Assembly: GCA_002077065.1 (NCBI GenBank) | Contig: NAJO01000035.1 | Span: forward strand, 124,001 to 188,000 | Length of the DNA: 64,000 nucleotides | DNA from: Cryoendolithus antarcticus | Taxonomy: Eukaryota; Ascomycota; Dothideomycetes; Cladosporiales; Cladosporiaceae | Direction of reading: 5' to 3' | Shown: positions 30,177 through 40,060 of the stretch, one piece after another | Numbering within the stretch: the stretch's first letter is position 1 | Layout of the letters: every line of letters begins with the position of its first letter | Notes under the pieces: model-generated | What the model was told of the DNA's origin: nothing | The model's database searches: none | Seen by the model: the letters and a program-made list of their open reading frames with translations, nothing else | Translations under genes and position numbers: made by a program

Positions 30177-31769
30177 TTAGCGTGGCATTGATTGCAGATA
30201 TGTTTTGAGATGAATGGGGCAATCTAGAGTCTGTAGCCACTGGAGGCTGGACTCACTCATAGCGATCGGGTCAAAGCTGGTATAGTCCGCGAGATCGAAT
30301 TCAATGCGCCGGGGCCGGTGACAACATTCGGATGCGTTGTCGAACACGCAGTCACACTGTGGAAGGGTTCCATGACCTGCCTCTTCGAGTGCGCTCTTGA
30401 CTGCCTCGATACCGGTACGCCACCAGCTAGACGGGCTGACTGTTGCTGCGTCATATGCAGGGTCGTCATCGTCACTTGCGTCTTCAAGCTGCTCGTCTGT
30501 TGGTCCGGGCCGAGTGGGAACCTCCCGACTGCCGAAGAAGAGCATTTCCTGCAGAGTGACATGGTTCGCCATCCAGGCGAAAAGTCCAGGCCATCCACTA
30601 GCTACGGATCCCTCTAGCTTACATTGGACCAAAGCGAGCCGTTGTAGCGAGGACACCTGCGATCTGAACAGCTGCATGAGAGCCGCAGCAGTGACACGGA
30701 ACTCGTTTAGGACTAAAGTCCGTAGTCTGGTGTGACACAAGCCGTCTACCAGGGCCGTCACGTTGCCAAGGTATTCCTCACTTAGATCCACTTCGTATTC
30801 GTCGGGATCCTGATAGAAGCGTAAGCTGAGATACACAAGTCCTGGCATCACCGCCAGCCACTTCCCGATCTCCGCAACACCTTTGCCATGCCTGAAGTCA
30901 TTGTACCCTATCTCGTAGAATTCAGCGTGATCGAGGTAGAGCTTCAGTGTTGTGAGTTCCTGCATCATCGGGTACTTCATACCAGCAGGAAGCACGAACG
31001 CTTCCTCAAGATAAGGCACATAAACTCCAAAATCACTGAAGTCCAAGTCTAACGATGCAGGGCTGTAGCTTGTGCGTCCTAGAGCGCAGAGCAGGAGACT
31101 GATGGCGTTTGTGGAGCTCGGCAGTCGTGTGACATCGCCTGAGAAGTACATCTCATTGTCGCGGTAGTACTGGCGGAGCTTGCGGAGGCGTCGTCCGCCG
31201 ATGTATGCACTCAAGAAGTATTCCGCTCGCGTGCCGTCTTGTTGGCCATCAGGACTAGGGTCGATTTTGCAGCAGAGTATTCGAAGGTTGACGTGGTTGC
31301 CAGAGGATTGGAGGTGCCGCAATGTGTGATCGAGAGCCGCGAGCATGGCGCCCTCGAACTCACGTGTGGATTGGGCTTGTGCGCGAGACTCCGAGTACAC
31401 CCATTTCCAAACAGTGGCAGGCGCAGGTTGCGCGGAGCACGCAATCGCCTGGTCGTATGCCGTTGATGGCGGACACTCCCTCCACTTTGGCGAGACGAGA
31501 ACAAAGGTAATACTTTCGATCTTGGCGCGGACGTCCGAGCAGTGCGTGAGCTCGATTAGAGATTGTAGGGCTGGGTAAGTATATAGCAGGCGGATGTGGC
31601 GAAAGTAGGTCGTGAGCATGGTGTCCCTGCTGCATTGCGAGATTTTCCGAGACACTAGACGCAGCGCGCGAGCATTTGCTTTCCGTTCGGTGATAGCGTC
31701 GCCAGCTGTGATGGCCAGATCTACGATACTAGTGACGAGCTCCGAAGGCAGACTCGTGAAGTGGTCCAT
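30177..31769 (-). CDS. F-box protein, the one intact member of a five-copy array (copy C)
   Basis: A single 530-aa exon from ATG 31769. The F-box is at residues 4-55 (FTSLPSELVTSIVDLAI, then RALRLVSRKISQCS). A leucine-rich helical region follows with landmarks NLRILCCKID, SAYIGGRR, SLLLCALGRTSYSP, LTTLKLYLDHAE and GYNDFRHG. Near residue 455 an acidic stretch (EDASDDDD) precedes a Cys-rich tail, CDCVFDNASECC, and a DYTSFDPIAMS segment. The CxC...CC tail is shared with the broken copies A, B and D and may bind metal (inference). Predicted SCF substrate adaptor of unknown target. No splice signals are needed. Confidence 0.75.
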   Translation of the reverse strand: MDHFTSLPSELVTSIVDLAITAGDAITERKANARALRLVSRKISQCSRDTMLTTYFRHIRLLYTYPALQSLIELTHCSDVRAKIESITFVLVSPKWRECPPSTAYDQAIACSAQPAPATVWKWVYSESRAQAQSTREFEGAMLAALDHTLRHLQSSGNHVNLRILCCKIDPSPDGQQDGTRAEYFLSAYIGGRRLRKLRQYYRDNEMYFSGDVTRLPSSTNAISLLLCALGRTSYSPASLDLDFSDFGVYVPYLEEAFVLPAGMKYPMMQELTTLKLYLDHAEFYEIGYNDFRHGKGVAEIGKWLAVMPGLVYLSLRFYQDPDEYEVDLSEEYLGNVTALVDGLCHTRLRTLVLNEFRVTAAALMQLFRSQVSSLQRLALVQCKLEGSVASGWPGLFAWMANHVTLQEMLFFGSREVPTRPGPTDEQLEDASDDDDPAYDAATVSPSSWWRTGIEAVKSALEEAGHGTLPQCDCVFDNASECCHRPRRIEFDLADYTSFDPIAMSESSLQWLQTLDCPIHLKTYLQSMPR

Positions 31770-32082
31770 AGCGGTGGATCCTAAGTTTCAAGCCTCAGCG
31801 AGATCTTCGACACCTTGAGATCCTGCCTCAGCCGAGTCAGTTACGGACGCTCATTGCTTAGTGTCACCACTGCGCTGCGCTAAAGTAAGTAAGCACAACG
31901 GTGATTTTCAGTATACGCCTACGGCGTGTGGATTCGATACAGCAACGAGACAATACACGACTACCGCACATGTCCACATAAGATGAAGACACCTGAAACA
32001 TCAAAATTGCAGCGATTCGATGACCTGATCGTACACAAATCGTGATAGCGTCAGAGTCTTGGAACTGTCTCTACTCATAACC
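31770..32082. other. Intergenic region
   Basis: 313 bp between the intact F-box gene and pseudogene copy D. Nothing recognisable. Confidence 0.45.
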
Positions 32083-33536
32083 TTACAACGGCACATCGCA
32101 CAGCATCTCCCATAGGACACGATCGTAGTCTCTATAGCCCCAGTTGGCGATGTTATCGCAGTAGTAATCACCTTCCTGACAATTGCAGCCTTCATCGGTA
32201 CAGACAGGATACCGACCACCGCGCGCCTCCGTCAGTCCCCTCTGCACATCCTCTGCACCCCGAAGTATCCAGTGTCGGACTTCCGGGCTATCGAATGGCG
32301 CATGGTGATCGATGTCGCCATACCTGTGAGAGCCGGCAACGAACAGCAGCGAGGTGAGTGCCAAATTCTCTTGCATAGTCGTGAATACTTGCTGCCAATG
32401 GGCTTCTTCGCCCATGTCGCATGCAATCAAGGCCAGTCTTCTTAGCGAGCCTGCCTGCGTTGTAAGCATCTGATTAATCGTGCAAGCATGAAAGCTTGCA
32501 CCCTTGATCGCCAGTGTGTGAAGCTGGCGTGAGGCTAGACTAATAGCGAGTAGATCGGCGTCTTCTTCTCGAGACCACTCAAGACACCAAGGATATCGCC
32601 GCGAAATTGTCAAGCGCAGGTGCTGGAGTGCTGTGGCTTCCGATAGCCAATCAGTGAATTGCACAAAGTCACGGGCGTGGTCGTCTCGGCTCGTTTTGAT
32701 TGCCACGCTGAGGCTAGTAAGCCGCGACAAAGTCTCAGCGGCGCCGCGGTTCGCATTTGCTGACGTCGGTGATGTAAAGTTGGAGCACTCCGCCCACTCA
32801 TAGTTGTCGTCCCAGCCCAGGACCAATCCTGTTGGGGTGTGTCGTGCGTCTTGAATCGCAGAGAGTAGAACCCGTGTATCCGTCGCAAATTCTCCGTCCT
32901 CTTGATCGCAAGTCCCTTCGATGTCGCACCCACTGAGATCTCGAAATGCCATATTCAGTTCTTTGTAGCCCATCGGAAAGACGCTGTCAGAAGGCGATTT
33001 TTCGTCCACATAGCAAATGTGAGATTGAAGCTGCACGGTCCTGATCCCAACGAGAACGTCTTGCCGAGCCAAGTGTGTCAAAATCGTGGTCAGTCGAGTA
33101 GCTAGACTCCGTTCGATATTTAAGCGATTAGCTTGATAGCCTGACTTGAACTGCTCATCCAGCCATCTCTGGGCTTCGTGTTTTCCTCCGCCAGGTGCCA
33201 GTTCCAGGTCTCTGTACTTGTCCTTCGGGTAATGTAGCTCCAGCACTCGAAGTTGTCGCAAGATATATGGATGCTGGGCCATCACAAGCAAACGGTCCAT
33301 ACCATGACGGGGTGTACACGAATTCAACTTGCGAGTAGAAGGCTGTGCGGAATGCGTCCAGGCTAGGCGGCGTAGAGCTGTCGTGATGCTAGTCGCACAC
33401 TGAAAAGACTTCCTTGATCCGCGCGTTCCACAATCATTGTCTGTACTTCGAAAGGCAATACGCCGAGATCGCCCGCCGAGTCGAAAGCACTCAGTGCAGT
33501 ACCATCGTGTATCACCTTGTAGGCTTGCATCATCAT
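32083..33536 (-). pseudogene. F-box family copy D, broken into three reading frames
   Basis: From an ATG at 33536 one frame gives an F-box start (LGVLPFEVQTMIVERA, then FSVRLASRQLYAA) and stops at TAG 33363-33365. Homology continues in a second frame (LDAFRTAFYSQVEFVYTPS), matching AALNAGKRLVYTRSG of copy E. It then moves to a third frame (MDRLLVMAQHPYILRQL), matching LELLRRVVNHPYLLRG. The third frame is open for over 400 codons to the stop at 32083, with an LRR-like body and a Cys-rich tail (CTDEGCNCQEGDYYC). Two small indels near 33365 and 33305 explain this. Alternatively the long frame could be translated alone from an internal ATG at 33301, without an F-box. Confidence 0.65.
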
Positions 33537-34062
33537 GAAGAGCTCCAGTGTTGCGCGAAATCTGTGTTTCCGAGTTGCATACAAAAGTGTGCAAGAGAAG
33601 ATGACCAAATAACTTCTTCAAAATCAGACAGTCACTATCAAATTAACATACAAGGCATATGAGGTCCATGTGTGCCCGGACCAGTACCGGTACGCGGATC
33701 TTACGCGCAGGTCTGTGCTGTCGTCCGAGCCAAGCGAAAGGCGTTTCAGATTGAGGTTTGTGATAGCTCACATTGTCGAGCCACCACAGGCACAACTATG
33801 GCTACGACCCTTGTGAAGTATGCACACTGCCGTCTCGGTGGAGCCAGCGAATCCTCGGTCCAGTCTCCTAATCCTCGGAGTAATAGTGAGCTCTAAAAGG
33901 GTGCGGCCGAGCGATCAGGCCTGGCGTGGTTCGACCCACATGCTTTGCCGGACATGTGATCAGGAGCAATAAGAACGGGTGCACTCTCAATCCCACCGCC
34001 CGTCGGCGAGGATCCTGCACCGCCGACCCCACGAGGGGAAGTGGACTGCTTTAACGAGGAGC
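33537..34062. other. Intergenic region within the F-box array
   Basis: About 525 bp between copies D and E. A string near 33905 (gcggccgagcgatcaggc) resembles a tRNA D-arm and is followed by a T-loop-like string, but no cloverleaf forms. No gene seen. Confidence 0.45.
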
Positions 34063-34647
34063 TCACAATTTCCGGAACCTGACAACTACGCCCTTCTCCC
34101 TCCTCTCAAGACACAGAAGCGCCTCCGTCAGCCTCTCGGCAAGCGCATTGCCTGTGCGCGTCCTCTGTCGGTCGTCATCAGCTGAAGTTTTCGCAGCGCG
34201 CCATGCATCGCCCTTCTAATCGCGATGTGCGGAAATCAGCAGCAGAGCGTCCCTCTGCGGGTGAGGCGGGAACCAGATATCGACACAGCCGCGGAGGAGA
34301 TATGGGTGATTGACTACTCTTCTCAACAGTTCAAGGCCAGAGCGAGTGTAGACCAAGCGCTTTCCGGCGTTGAGAGCGGCGCGATACGTCTCGAGACTGT
34401 GCGCGTAGAGCGCGCGTGCCGAGAGGCGGAAGGCTGAAAGGTCCTTGCTCGACAGCTCACTAGCTATCATGTTGACTAGCTCGGCAGGTAGAGCGACCAG
34501 ACCAGATGTTGAATCAGTGTATTCCAGGGCTACGATCACAGCAGCATCGTTACTAGTATTGCATATGTTGGCCACAAGGTTCAGGCAAGGCTGACGATCC
34601 TGTTCAATTGGGTCATTAGTGTACTGGACAAGCTGCGGAACAATCAT
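34063..34647 (-). pseudogene. F-box family copy E, truncated remnant with in-frame stop
   Basis: From ATG 34647 the frame contains an F-box (LVALPAELVNMIASELSSKD, LSAFRLSARALYA) followed by LVYTRSGLELLRRVVNHPY, and ends at a TAG at 34216-34218 after 143 codons. Beyond this TAG the same frame stays open to TGA 34063-34065 and still resembles copy D: RLTEALLCLERREKGV against RLTTILTHLARQDVLV. Family members are about 500 residues, so most of the C-terminal body is gone. A short functional F-box-only protein is possible but less likely. Confidence 0.65.
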
Positions 34648-34662
34648 CTGTCGAGATGTCAA

Positions 34663-34979
34663 TGGAGCTCAGACCAGGTCGCTTCACAGCTAAGCGAGAT
34701 GCAACATGGGCAGAGCCGGGGTCAGTAGAAGTGTTTGTGAGCTATGTGTCCGCGGAGTGTTCCTGACATGCGTCTACTTCGCTCTTCTAAGTTCGGCTCG
34801 TAATCATCAACACCATCAGGGCTTAGCCAGCCGGCGTCCTGAAACACTTCGTGTCACTCCGTCCAGTGCGTCAGTGTCCCTGTATCGCCTTCCGTGGCAC
34901 CCGGATATATCGTTTGACGCCCTCGCTATGTAGTTCAACCAGTCATCATGATAATGCATCATCGTCGTCATTCCATCGC
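34663..34979. other. Intergenic region
   Basis: 317 bp between the F-box remnant E and the 3' end of UBA3. Nothing recognisable. Confidence 0.45.
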
Positions 34980-36349
34980 TCACCGAAAGCGCACCTTGTA
35001 CCTGAACGCAATGGCGAACGCCGGATCCGTCACAGCCATCTCCTCCCCATCATCCAGCAGCTCCTTAAGCTTCCGCTTCAGGTTCGGTCTCGTCTGCTCC
35101 TCCAGACTGGCAGGGCTCGAGTAGTACAGTGACTTCTGTCCCGTACTTACGTTGGGCTTCTTTAATTGACTCTCCGGGCGCTCGGCGAAGCTCTCCACGA
35201 GCGCTTCAAGTGTCTGCTCGGGGTCGATCGACAGATCCTTTGGCAGGTTGCCGCAGACTGGACAGTCCTCCTTTCTCTCAGCCTCGAATGTGAAGGTGTA
35301 AACTCCAGCATCGCCAGTATACTGCATGTAGTTATTTGTGCCGGGCATACCGATACATGGTGCGGCGCTCGTGACCAGCTTGAACGATTCGTTACAGCAT
35401 GAGGCTGCGATAATAGCGTTCGTTGATGCTATTGCTGGGATGATGTTCTTGACCACGCCTTGCGTCATGCTGTAAGTCACACCCTCGATATTGAACTCCT
35501 TCGCACGGCCAAGAGCTTTCTCGTACAGCCAGGTGATATGAGCTGGATCGTCAGTGTCGAGCACAATGTCCTTGCGCTCCTCCTCCCACTTGATGATGTG
35601 TGCCCACTCAATGCAATGCTGTGGTTGCCGCGGAATAGTCGCGAGTGTGCAGAGTGGCACAGCTGCTCGTGGTGCGTGCATGTCAAGCTGGCACTCGATG
35701 CAGGATGTCATCGTGGGTAAGATCACACGAGATTGACCTTTGAAGCCTTCCGTGCCGCCGTCGATCAGTGGCTTAAGAGAGTCCGGGTTGTCCATGTCTA
35801 CCATACCGACGAGTGTGGCGTTGATCCAGCGACGAGCTTCGATACTGTCTAGACCGCAGATGACGAGGTTGAACTGCATGTAGTAGTCCTCGTCCTAGCT
35901 TGAATATTAGTGCTTCGTTCGCCACAGGGGAAAGGAGCACCCACCTTATCTTGAATCTTGCCTACGTACGGCGTGATCTTGCACCCAGGGACTCTCTTCA
36001 TCACGAATTCGGCTGCTACTGTAGCCTTCGCGTTACCGACATCCTTGGCGCGAAATAGGAATTGTCGATTTAGGTTCGAGACATCGATCGTGTCCATGTC
36101 GATCACGTCGATGTTCTTGAATCCTGAGAGAGCCAGATTCTTCAATATTTCGCATCCCAGACCGCCAGCACCAATGACAAGAATGCGAGCACCGCTGAGG
36201 CTGGCAATGGGTACTTCACCAGGCACGAAAGCCTCGGGATCTGTGTAGGCGCCATGACGGGACAGGATTGTATCGAGGTGCTTCCATCTGGCGCGGTCTG
36301 GCCCATGGCCGTTCATGGTGGGCGCATTGGGCGCTACCGCAGCCGCCAT
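34980..36349 (-). CDS. UBA3: NEDD8-activating enzyme E1 catalytic subunit
   Basis: Exon 1 is 36349-35945 and exon 2 is 35894-34980 (49-nt intron, phase 0), giving 439 aa. With Ula1/APP-BP1 it adenylates NEDD8/Rub1 and passes it to Ubc12, thereby activating cullin-RING ligases. The nucleotide-binding [19 protein letters not shown] lies at about residues 53-72 and the [16 protein letters not shown] motif follows. Zinc ligands are Cys200/Cys203 (SCIEC) and Cys346/Cys349 (CPVC). The catalytic Cys is Cys217 in [11 protein letters not shown], matching the family's PMCTIAS motif. The splice joins KIQDK to DEDYYMQFN. Divergent from TEL2 across 225 bp. Confidence 0.95.
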
Positions 36350-36574
36350 GATGATACGGTAGGTACTGTAATGATGGGTCGAAGTCGACGTTTGACAGCG
36401 TGGAAGTCGACTTATATGCGGAGCCGCTACCCAAAGCAGACTTCATGCCTGAGGCAGGCACGAGCGAGACAGCAACGGCAGCCTACTTCCATCTTCCACT
36501 TACTTAGCATTGTATGTACAAACGTCTCTCCAAGACACAGAAGCCTTGCTTGTCGTCATGTGTGCTAGAATAGG

Positions 36575-39500
36575 ATGGAAGATCTTCTGAAGGCTGCGCG
36601 GACGGTCGACCGCAGACCCGATGCAAAGGAGAACTATCTCACGGCCATCGATCGCACTTCTGAGCCATTGCGAAGTACTCTAAATGGGACTTTTGATGGA
36701 TCGACGCAAGTTCCCATTCCATCAACAGCGGCGCTCGTGTTTGGGAGGCCGAGGACTGCGAAAAAGGTTTTGGATGTCTTGCGTGCCGAGCCAGGCCCTG
36801 CGCAACTGATCGCCTCGCTTTCTGCTCTACTGGACCCTACAGGCCTCGATAATGACTTCAAGATCAGCAGTCCCGGACCCTTGCAGGCGAAAATTATCAA
36901 TACTGTGCTGACGTCGATCGTTCCCAACTTCTGGTCAAGCTCGGATCGCGAGATCAGAGACTTGCTGATAAGCTCCTTATCCACGGTCAGCGCAATCAGC
37001 GCGATACTCTCCAGCATACAAGGACTGATTATCCAACTGGAAGCCAAACGTGAAAGTCAAGATACTGCGAAATGCTCAGATCTCATCTCAGTACTGTCCG
37101 AGGTGCTGAAACGGGACAGCAGTATTCATTCAATATGGACCTCACTACGCACGAGTTCTCCAAGCGCAGTGCAGCTCGACCTCGTCTGGAAGCAATTCGC
37201 AAACATAATCGGCTCCGGCAAGGTGCTTAGTGTGGTCGCCGAGGCAGAAGATGCACTGCCAGACACAAGTCTCGATAAGCAGCATCGATGGCTGGCCGCA
37301 GGCAGCGAGTACGCAGGGTGGCTCGGTCGTAGCATAGCGTACTTTGCAATCAAGGAGCACGTATCGAAAGATGTATCTACGTCTCAAGCACTGTCTCAGC
37401 TCCTCACTAGGGCTTTGACCATAGGCCATGCTCTGCCATTCATTACCGCCCTCCACACAACACTCTTACGGCACGCCGCTGAGCCAGTCTCCACGACTGG
37501 GACTTCATTGAGGTATACGGCACAGTACTTGCCAGCACACTCGAAGCGAGCCTTCCTGGAACATACCCTGCGCTGGCTGGCCACCCTCCTCTCTCACCAC
37601 GATACAGACCATATTGTGTCAGCATCATCCGCACAAGACGTCTCTGCAGCCGCGTACCTCCTCGATGTACTTGTCGCTGATGATGAGACTCTGCGACGTC
37701 ATCTGATGACCTTCTCCACCGATCCAGCTACATCAAGCTCATTCCCGTTCACAATACGCAGAGCCAAACTAGCTGTGATCTCCCGCAAGGAAGACGACGC
37801 ATTGCACACAGTCTTCGAGGATGTCTTGCGAAACTTCAGCGACCCGCTGTTCATCAAGCACGCACCTACGATGCAGCAGGAGAGCATGGCGCAGACTCTG
37901 CTAGTCGCGGCCGGGTACATACACCGTGCCACACCAGTCGGACTTCTCACGTTAGTCCGCGCATCTGGCCACATGCAAGGTGTCAGTAACCGACTGGATG
38001 CATCCAATACCCGTGCCAGATGGCTGGGCATGATCGTCGGTACTGCACTGTCCGGGCTTGTGGACAAGGAAGGGATGACGATGAATTTCGGCACGGACGA
38101 CATGCGGACGGTTGAGGCACACTGGTATCTCGACTTGATCAAGGTCGACGACTATCTCGGCTCGCACGAAGCGTTGCTGAAGCTTACGAAGCAAGACGCT
38201 GTAGCGCGACGACCGCGTCAGAAGCATGACAAGCGGATCACGTCACTGCCTGTCATTGATGGCAAGCCTACTTTTGGTCCACTTCGGCCACCCCAAGCTC
38301 CTGTGCAGACCGAAGTCGAGGGTGCCAAAGTCACGGAGATACTCGATAGCTCATCTGACGCTGACAATGACTTAAAGCCATATGCTAAGCCAGATAGTGA
38401 TCCCGAGGATAGCGATGAGGATGCAACACTGGTGAATCGCAACAAGACGCGACCTCCAGTGTACATTCGAGACTTGATGACTATGCTGCGAGATACTGAG
38501 AACCACGGACCATTCACGCTAGGTCTACAACATGCTGGTAGTCTCATTAGACGCAAGACTGGCTTCGGCAAGGAAGTGTCTGATCACGCAGAGGAGGTAG
38601 CTCGAATATTTTGCAGTCTCCAAGACCCATTTGACACTGACGACTTTGACGAGCTCAAGCTCCAAGCCCTGATTGCTATCGTCATGAGCAGTCCAACTAC
38701 CATCGCCCCATGGCTGGGTCGGCAGGCTTTCGTCGGCGAGTATTCCATTGCTCAACGCTGCGTCATGCTCACTGCCCTCGGCCTAAGCGGACGTGAGCTC
38801 GCCGGTCTCAAAGAACCGGACGAGCTGAATCCGGTATCGTCCAAGCCGTCATTTCCGAGCAAGCAGCTGCCGTCGCACTTACACAGCATCTACACGCCTT
38901 CCACTCGCCGGCTCGAAGCTGCACACACATCGTTGGAGAAGTCACTTATCGCGCCATTGGCACTGCAAGCAGCGGACCAAAGCACAGCGCATCTCAATGC
39001 TGTCAAAGTCCGCACATTCTCCTCGCGCATGGAGACTGCTCGCACGAAGCGCAAAGCACCGCCGAATGGATTGGCCAAGATCTTCGCGCAGTGCTACTTC
39101 ACTCCGCTTGTGCGAAGCTACCAGCAAGACATCGCAGCGTACGGATCTGGGAGTCTGTGGGTCAGTGCGTCGTTCCTGCTCGTCACATTAGTAAAGACGC
39201 TGGCTTTACTGCTGCATGCTTCGGGGCCGGCTACGCTGACCTTACGGGATGTGACGGAGAACTTCTGGCAAATGCTGCTGGCGCTGCGGGTGCAGGCGTC
39301 GGGCGATAACGCCGTTCTCGAAGCTGTGCTGTTCGGCTTCTTGACGCTACTTGAGGTAAATGCTAACAAACAGCAACTAGCAATGGAGTTCTCGAAGCAG
39401 CTGATGGAGACGCGGGACTGGGTCGATATGGTATTCGAGCGCACTGGCGCCAGCGGTTTTGTAGATCAAGAAGGCACTGGCGAGGAGGCCAAGGTCAGGA

Positions 39501-39586
39501 CGCTGGCTGCTGGGGTACTGGTACGAGCTGGCGAGATTATGGAAGCTTCGAGAGCGGCGTTCATGGGTGGTATGAGTGACTTCTAG
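36575..39586 (+). CDS. TEL2: Telomere length regulation protein Tel2 (TELO2 family)
   Basis: A single 1003-aa exon. Tel2 with Tti1 and Tti2 forms the TTT co-chaperone complex that, with Hsp90, matures PIKK kinases (TOR, ATM/Tel1, ATR/Mec1). The body is alpha-helical throughout. An acidic linker (around residue 590, SSDADNDLKPYAKPDSDPED) precedes the conserved Tel2 domain beginning RPPVYIRDLMTMLRD near 630, with LIRRKTGFGKEVSDHAEEVA and RCVMLTALGLSGRELAGL blocks. The C-terminal part (NGLAKIFAQCYFTPLVRSY) also fits the family. No intron is visible. Confidence 0.9.
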   Translation: MEDLLKAARTVDRRPDAKENYLTAIDRTSEPLRSTLNGTFDGSTQVPIPSTAALVFGRPRTAKKVLDVLRAEPGPAQLIASLSALLDPTGLDNDFKISSPGPLQAKIINTVLTSIVPNFWSSSDREIRDLLISSLSTVSAISAILSSIQGLIIQLEAKRESQDTAKCSDLISVLSEVLKRDSSIHSIWTSLRTSSPSAVQLDLVWKQFANIIGSGKVLSVVAEAEDALPDTSLDKQHRWLAAGSEYAGWLGRSIAYFAIKEHVSKDVSTSQALSQLLTRALTIGHALPFITALHTTLLRHAAEPVSTTGTSLRYTAQYLPAHSKRAFLEHTLRWLATLLSHHDTDHIVSASSAQDVSAAAYLLDVLVADDETLRRHLMTFSTDPATSSSFPFTIRRAKLAVISRKEDDALHTVFEDVLRNFSDPLFIKHAPTMQQESMAQTLLVAAGYIHRATPVGLLTLVRASGHMQGVSNRLDASNTRARWLGMIVGTALSGLVDKEGMTMNFGTDDMRTVEAHWYLDLIKVDDYLGSHEALLKLTKQDAVARRPRQKHDKRITSLPVIDGKPTFGPLRPPQAPVQTEVEGAKVTEILDSSSDADNDLKPYAKPDSDPEDSDEDATLVNRNKTRPPVYIRDLMTMLRDTENHGPFTLGLQHAGSLIRRKTGFGKEVSDHAEEVARIFCSLQDPFDTDDFDELKLQALIAIVMSSPTTIAPWLGRQAFVGEYSIAQRCVMLTALGLSGRELAGLKEPDELNPVSSKPSFPSKQLPSHLHSIYTPSTRRLEAAHTSLEKSLIAPLALQAADQSTAHLNAVKVRTFSSRMETARTKRKAPPNGLAKIFAQCYFTPLVRSYQQDIAAYGSGSLWVSASFLLVTLVKTLALLLHASGPATLTLRDVTENFWQMLLALRVQASGDNAVLEAVLFGFLTLLEVNANKQQLAMEFSKQLMETRDWVDMVFERTGASGFVDQEGTGEEAKVRTLAAGVLVRAGEIMEASRAAFMGGMSDF

Positions 39587-40060
39587 ATGCGTCGCACTTC
39601 ACATCAGGTAACAGCGCCACGTGAAAGCTTATGTCTTAAAAGATGTTCTGAGTATCTGCTTGCCCCTCGTAGCATCGTGAAGTGAAGTGAACCTATGAAT
39701 ACCACGGCGGGTCGACCCGGTCTCAATGCGGTATAGCTTATTCGATACATGTGAAGCCGAGCACTGCACATGAGCTCAGTCACATCACTGACTACTCATA
39801 TGTCAAACCTTCTTCCTCCTCGCTATCCTCATCTTTCTACCACCGCACAAACTAGGACTGACTGGCCGCGCCTGTTTGAGCGCATCCATCGATCGCTCAT
39901 CCCGCAACGTTGCGAGCGAACACGACACATTACCCGGTCTGGAGGCAGTGAGTAGGCTGCGATTATTCACCATTCAGCGCATCACTGCGCGCGTACCGAA
40001 GGCGGATGAGAGCAGGGGATCGGGAGGCTCGCGCGGCGCGTGGGCGCGCAGGGAGAGAAG
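39587..40060. other. Intergenic region between TEL2 and TAF2
   Basis: 474 bp with no supportable gene. The frame of TAF2 is open from 40040 but opens with GTG there. Confidence 0.5.

Noticed and set aside
33895..33960. D-arm-like and T-loop-like strings suggesting a degenerate tRNA
   Set aside because: Spacing between them is far too short for an anticodon arm and no acceptor stem pairs.
40040..40060. Seven-residue extension of TAF2
   Set aside because: Starts at GTG; the first ATG is at 40061 and matches the expected N terminus.
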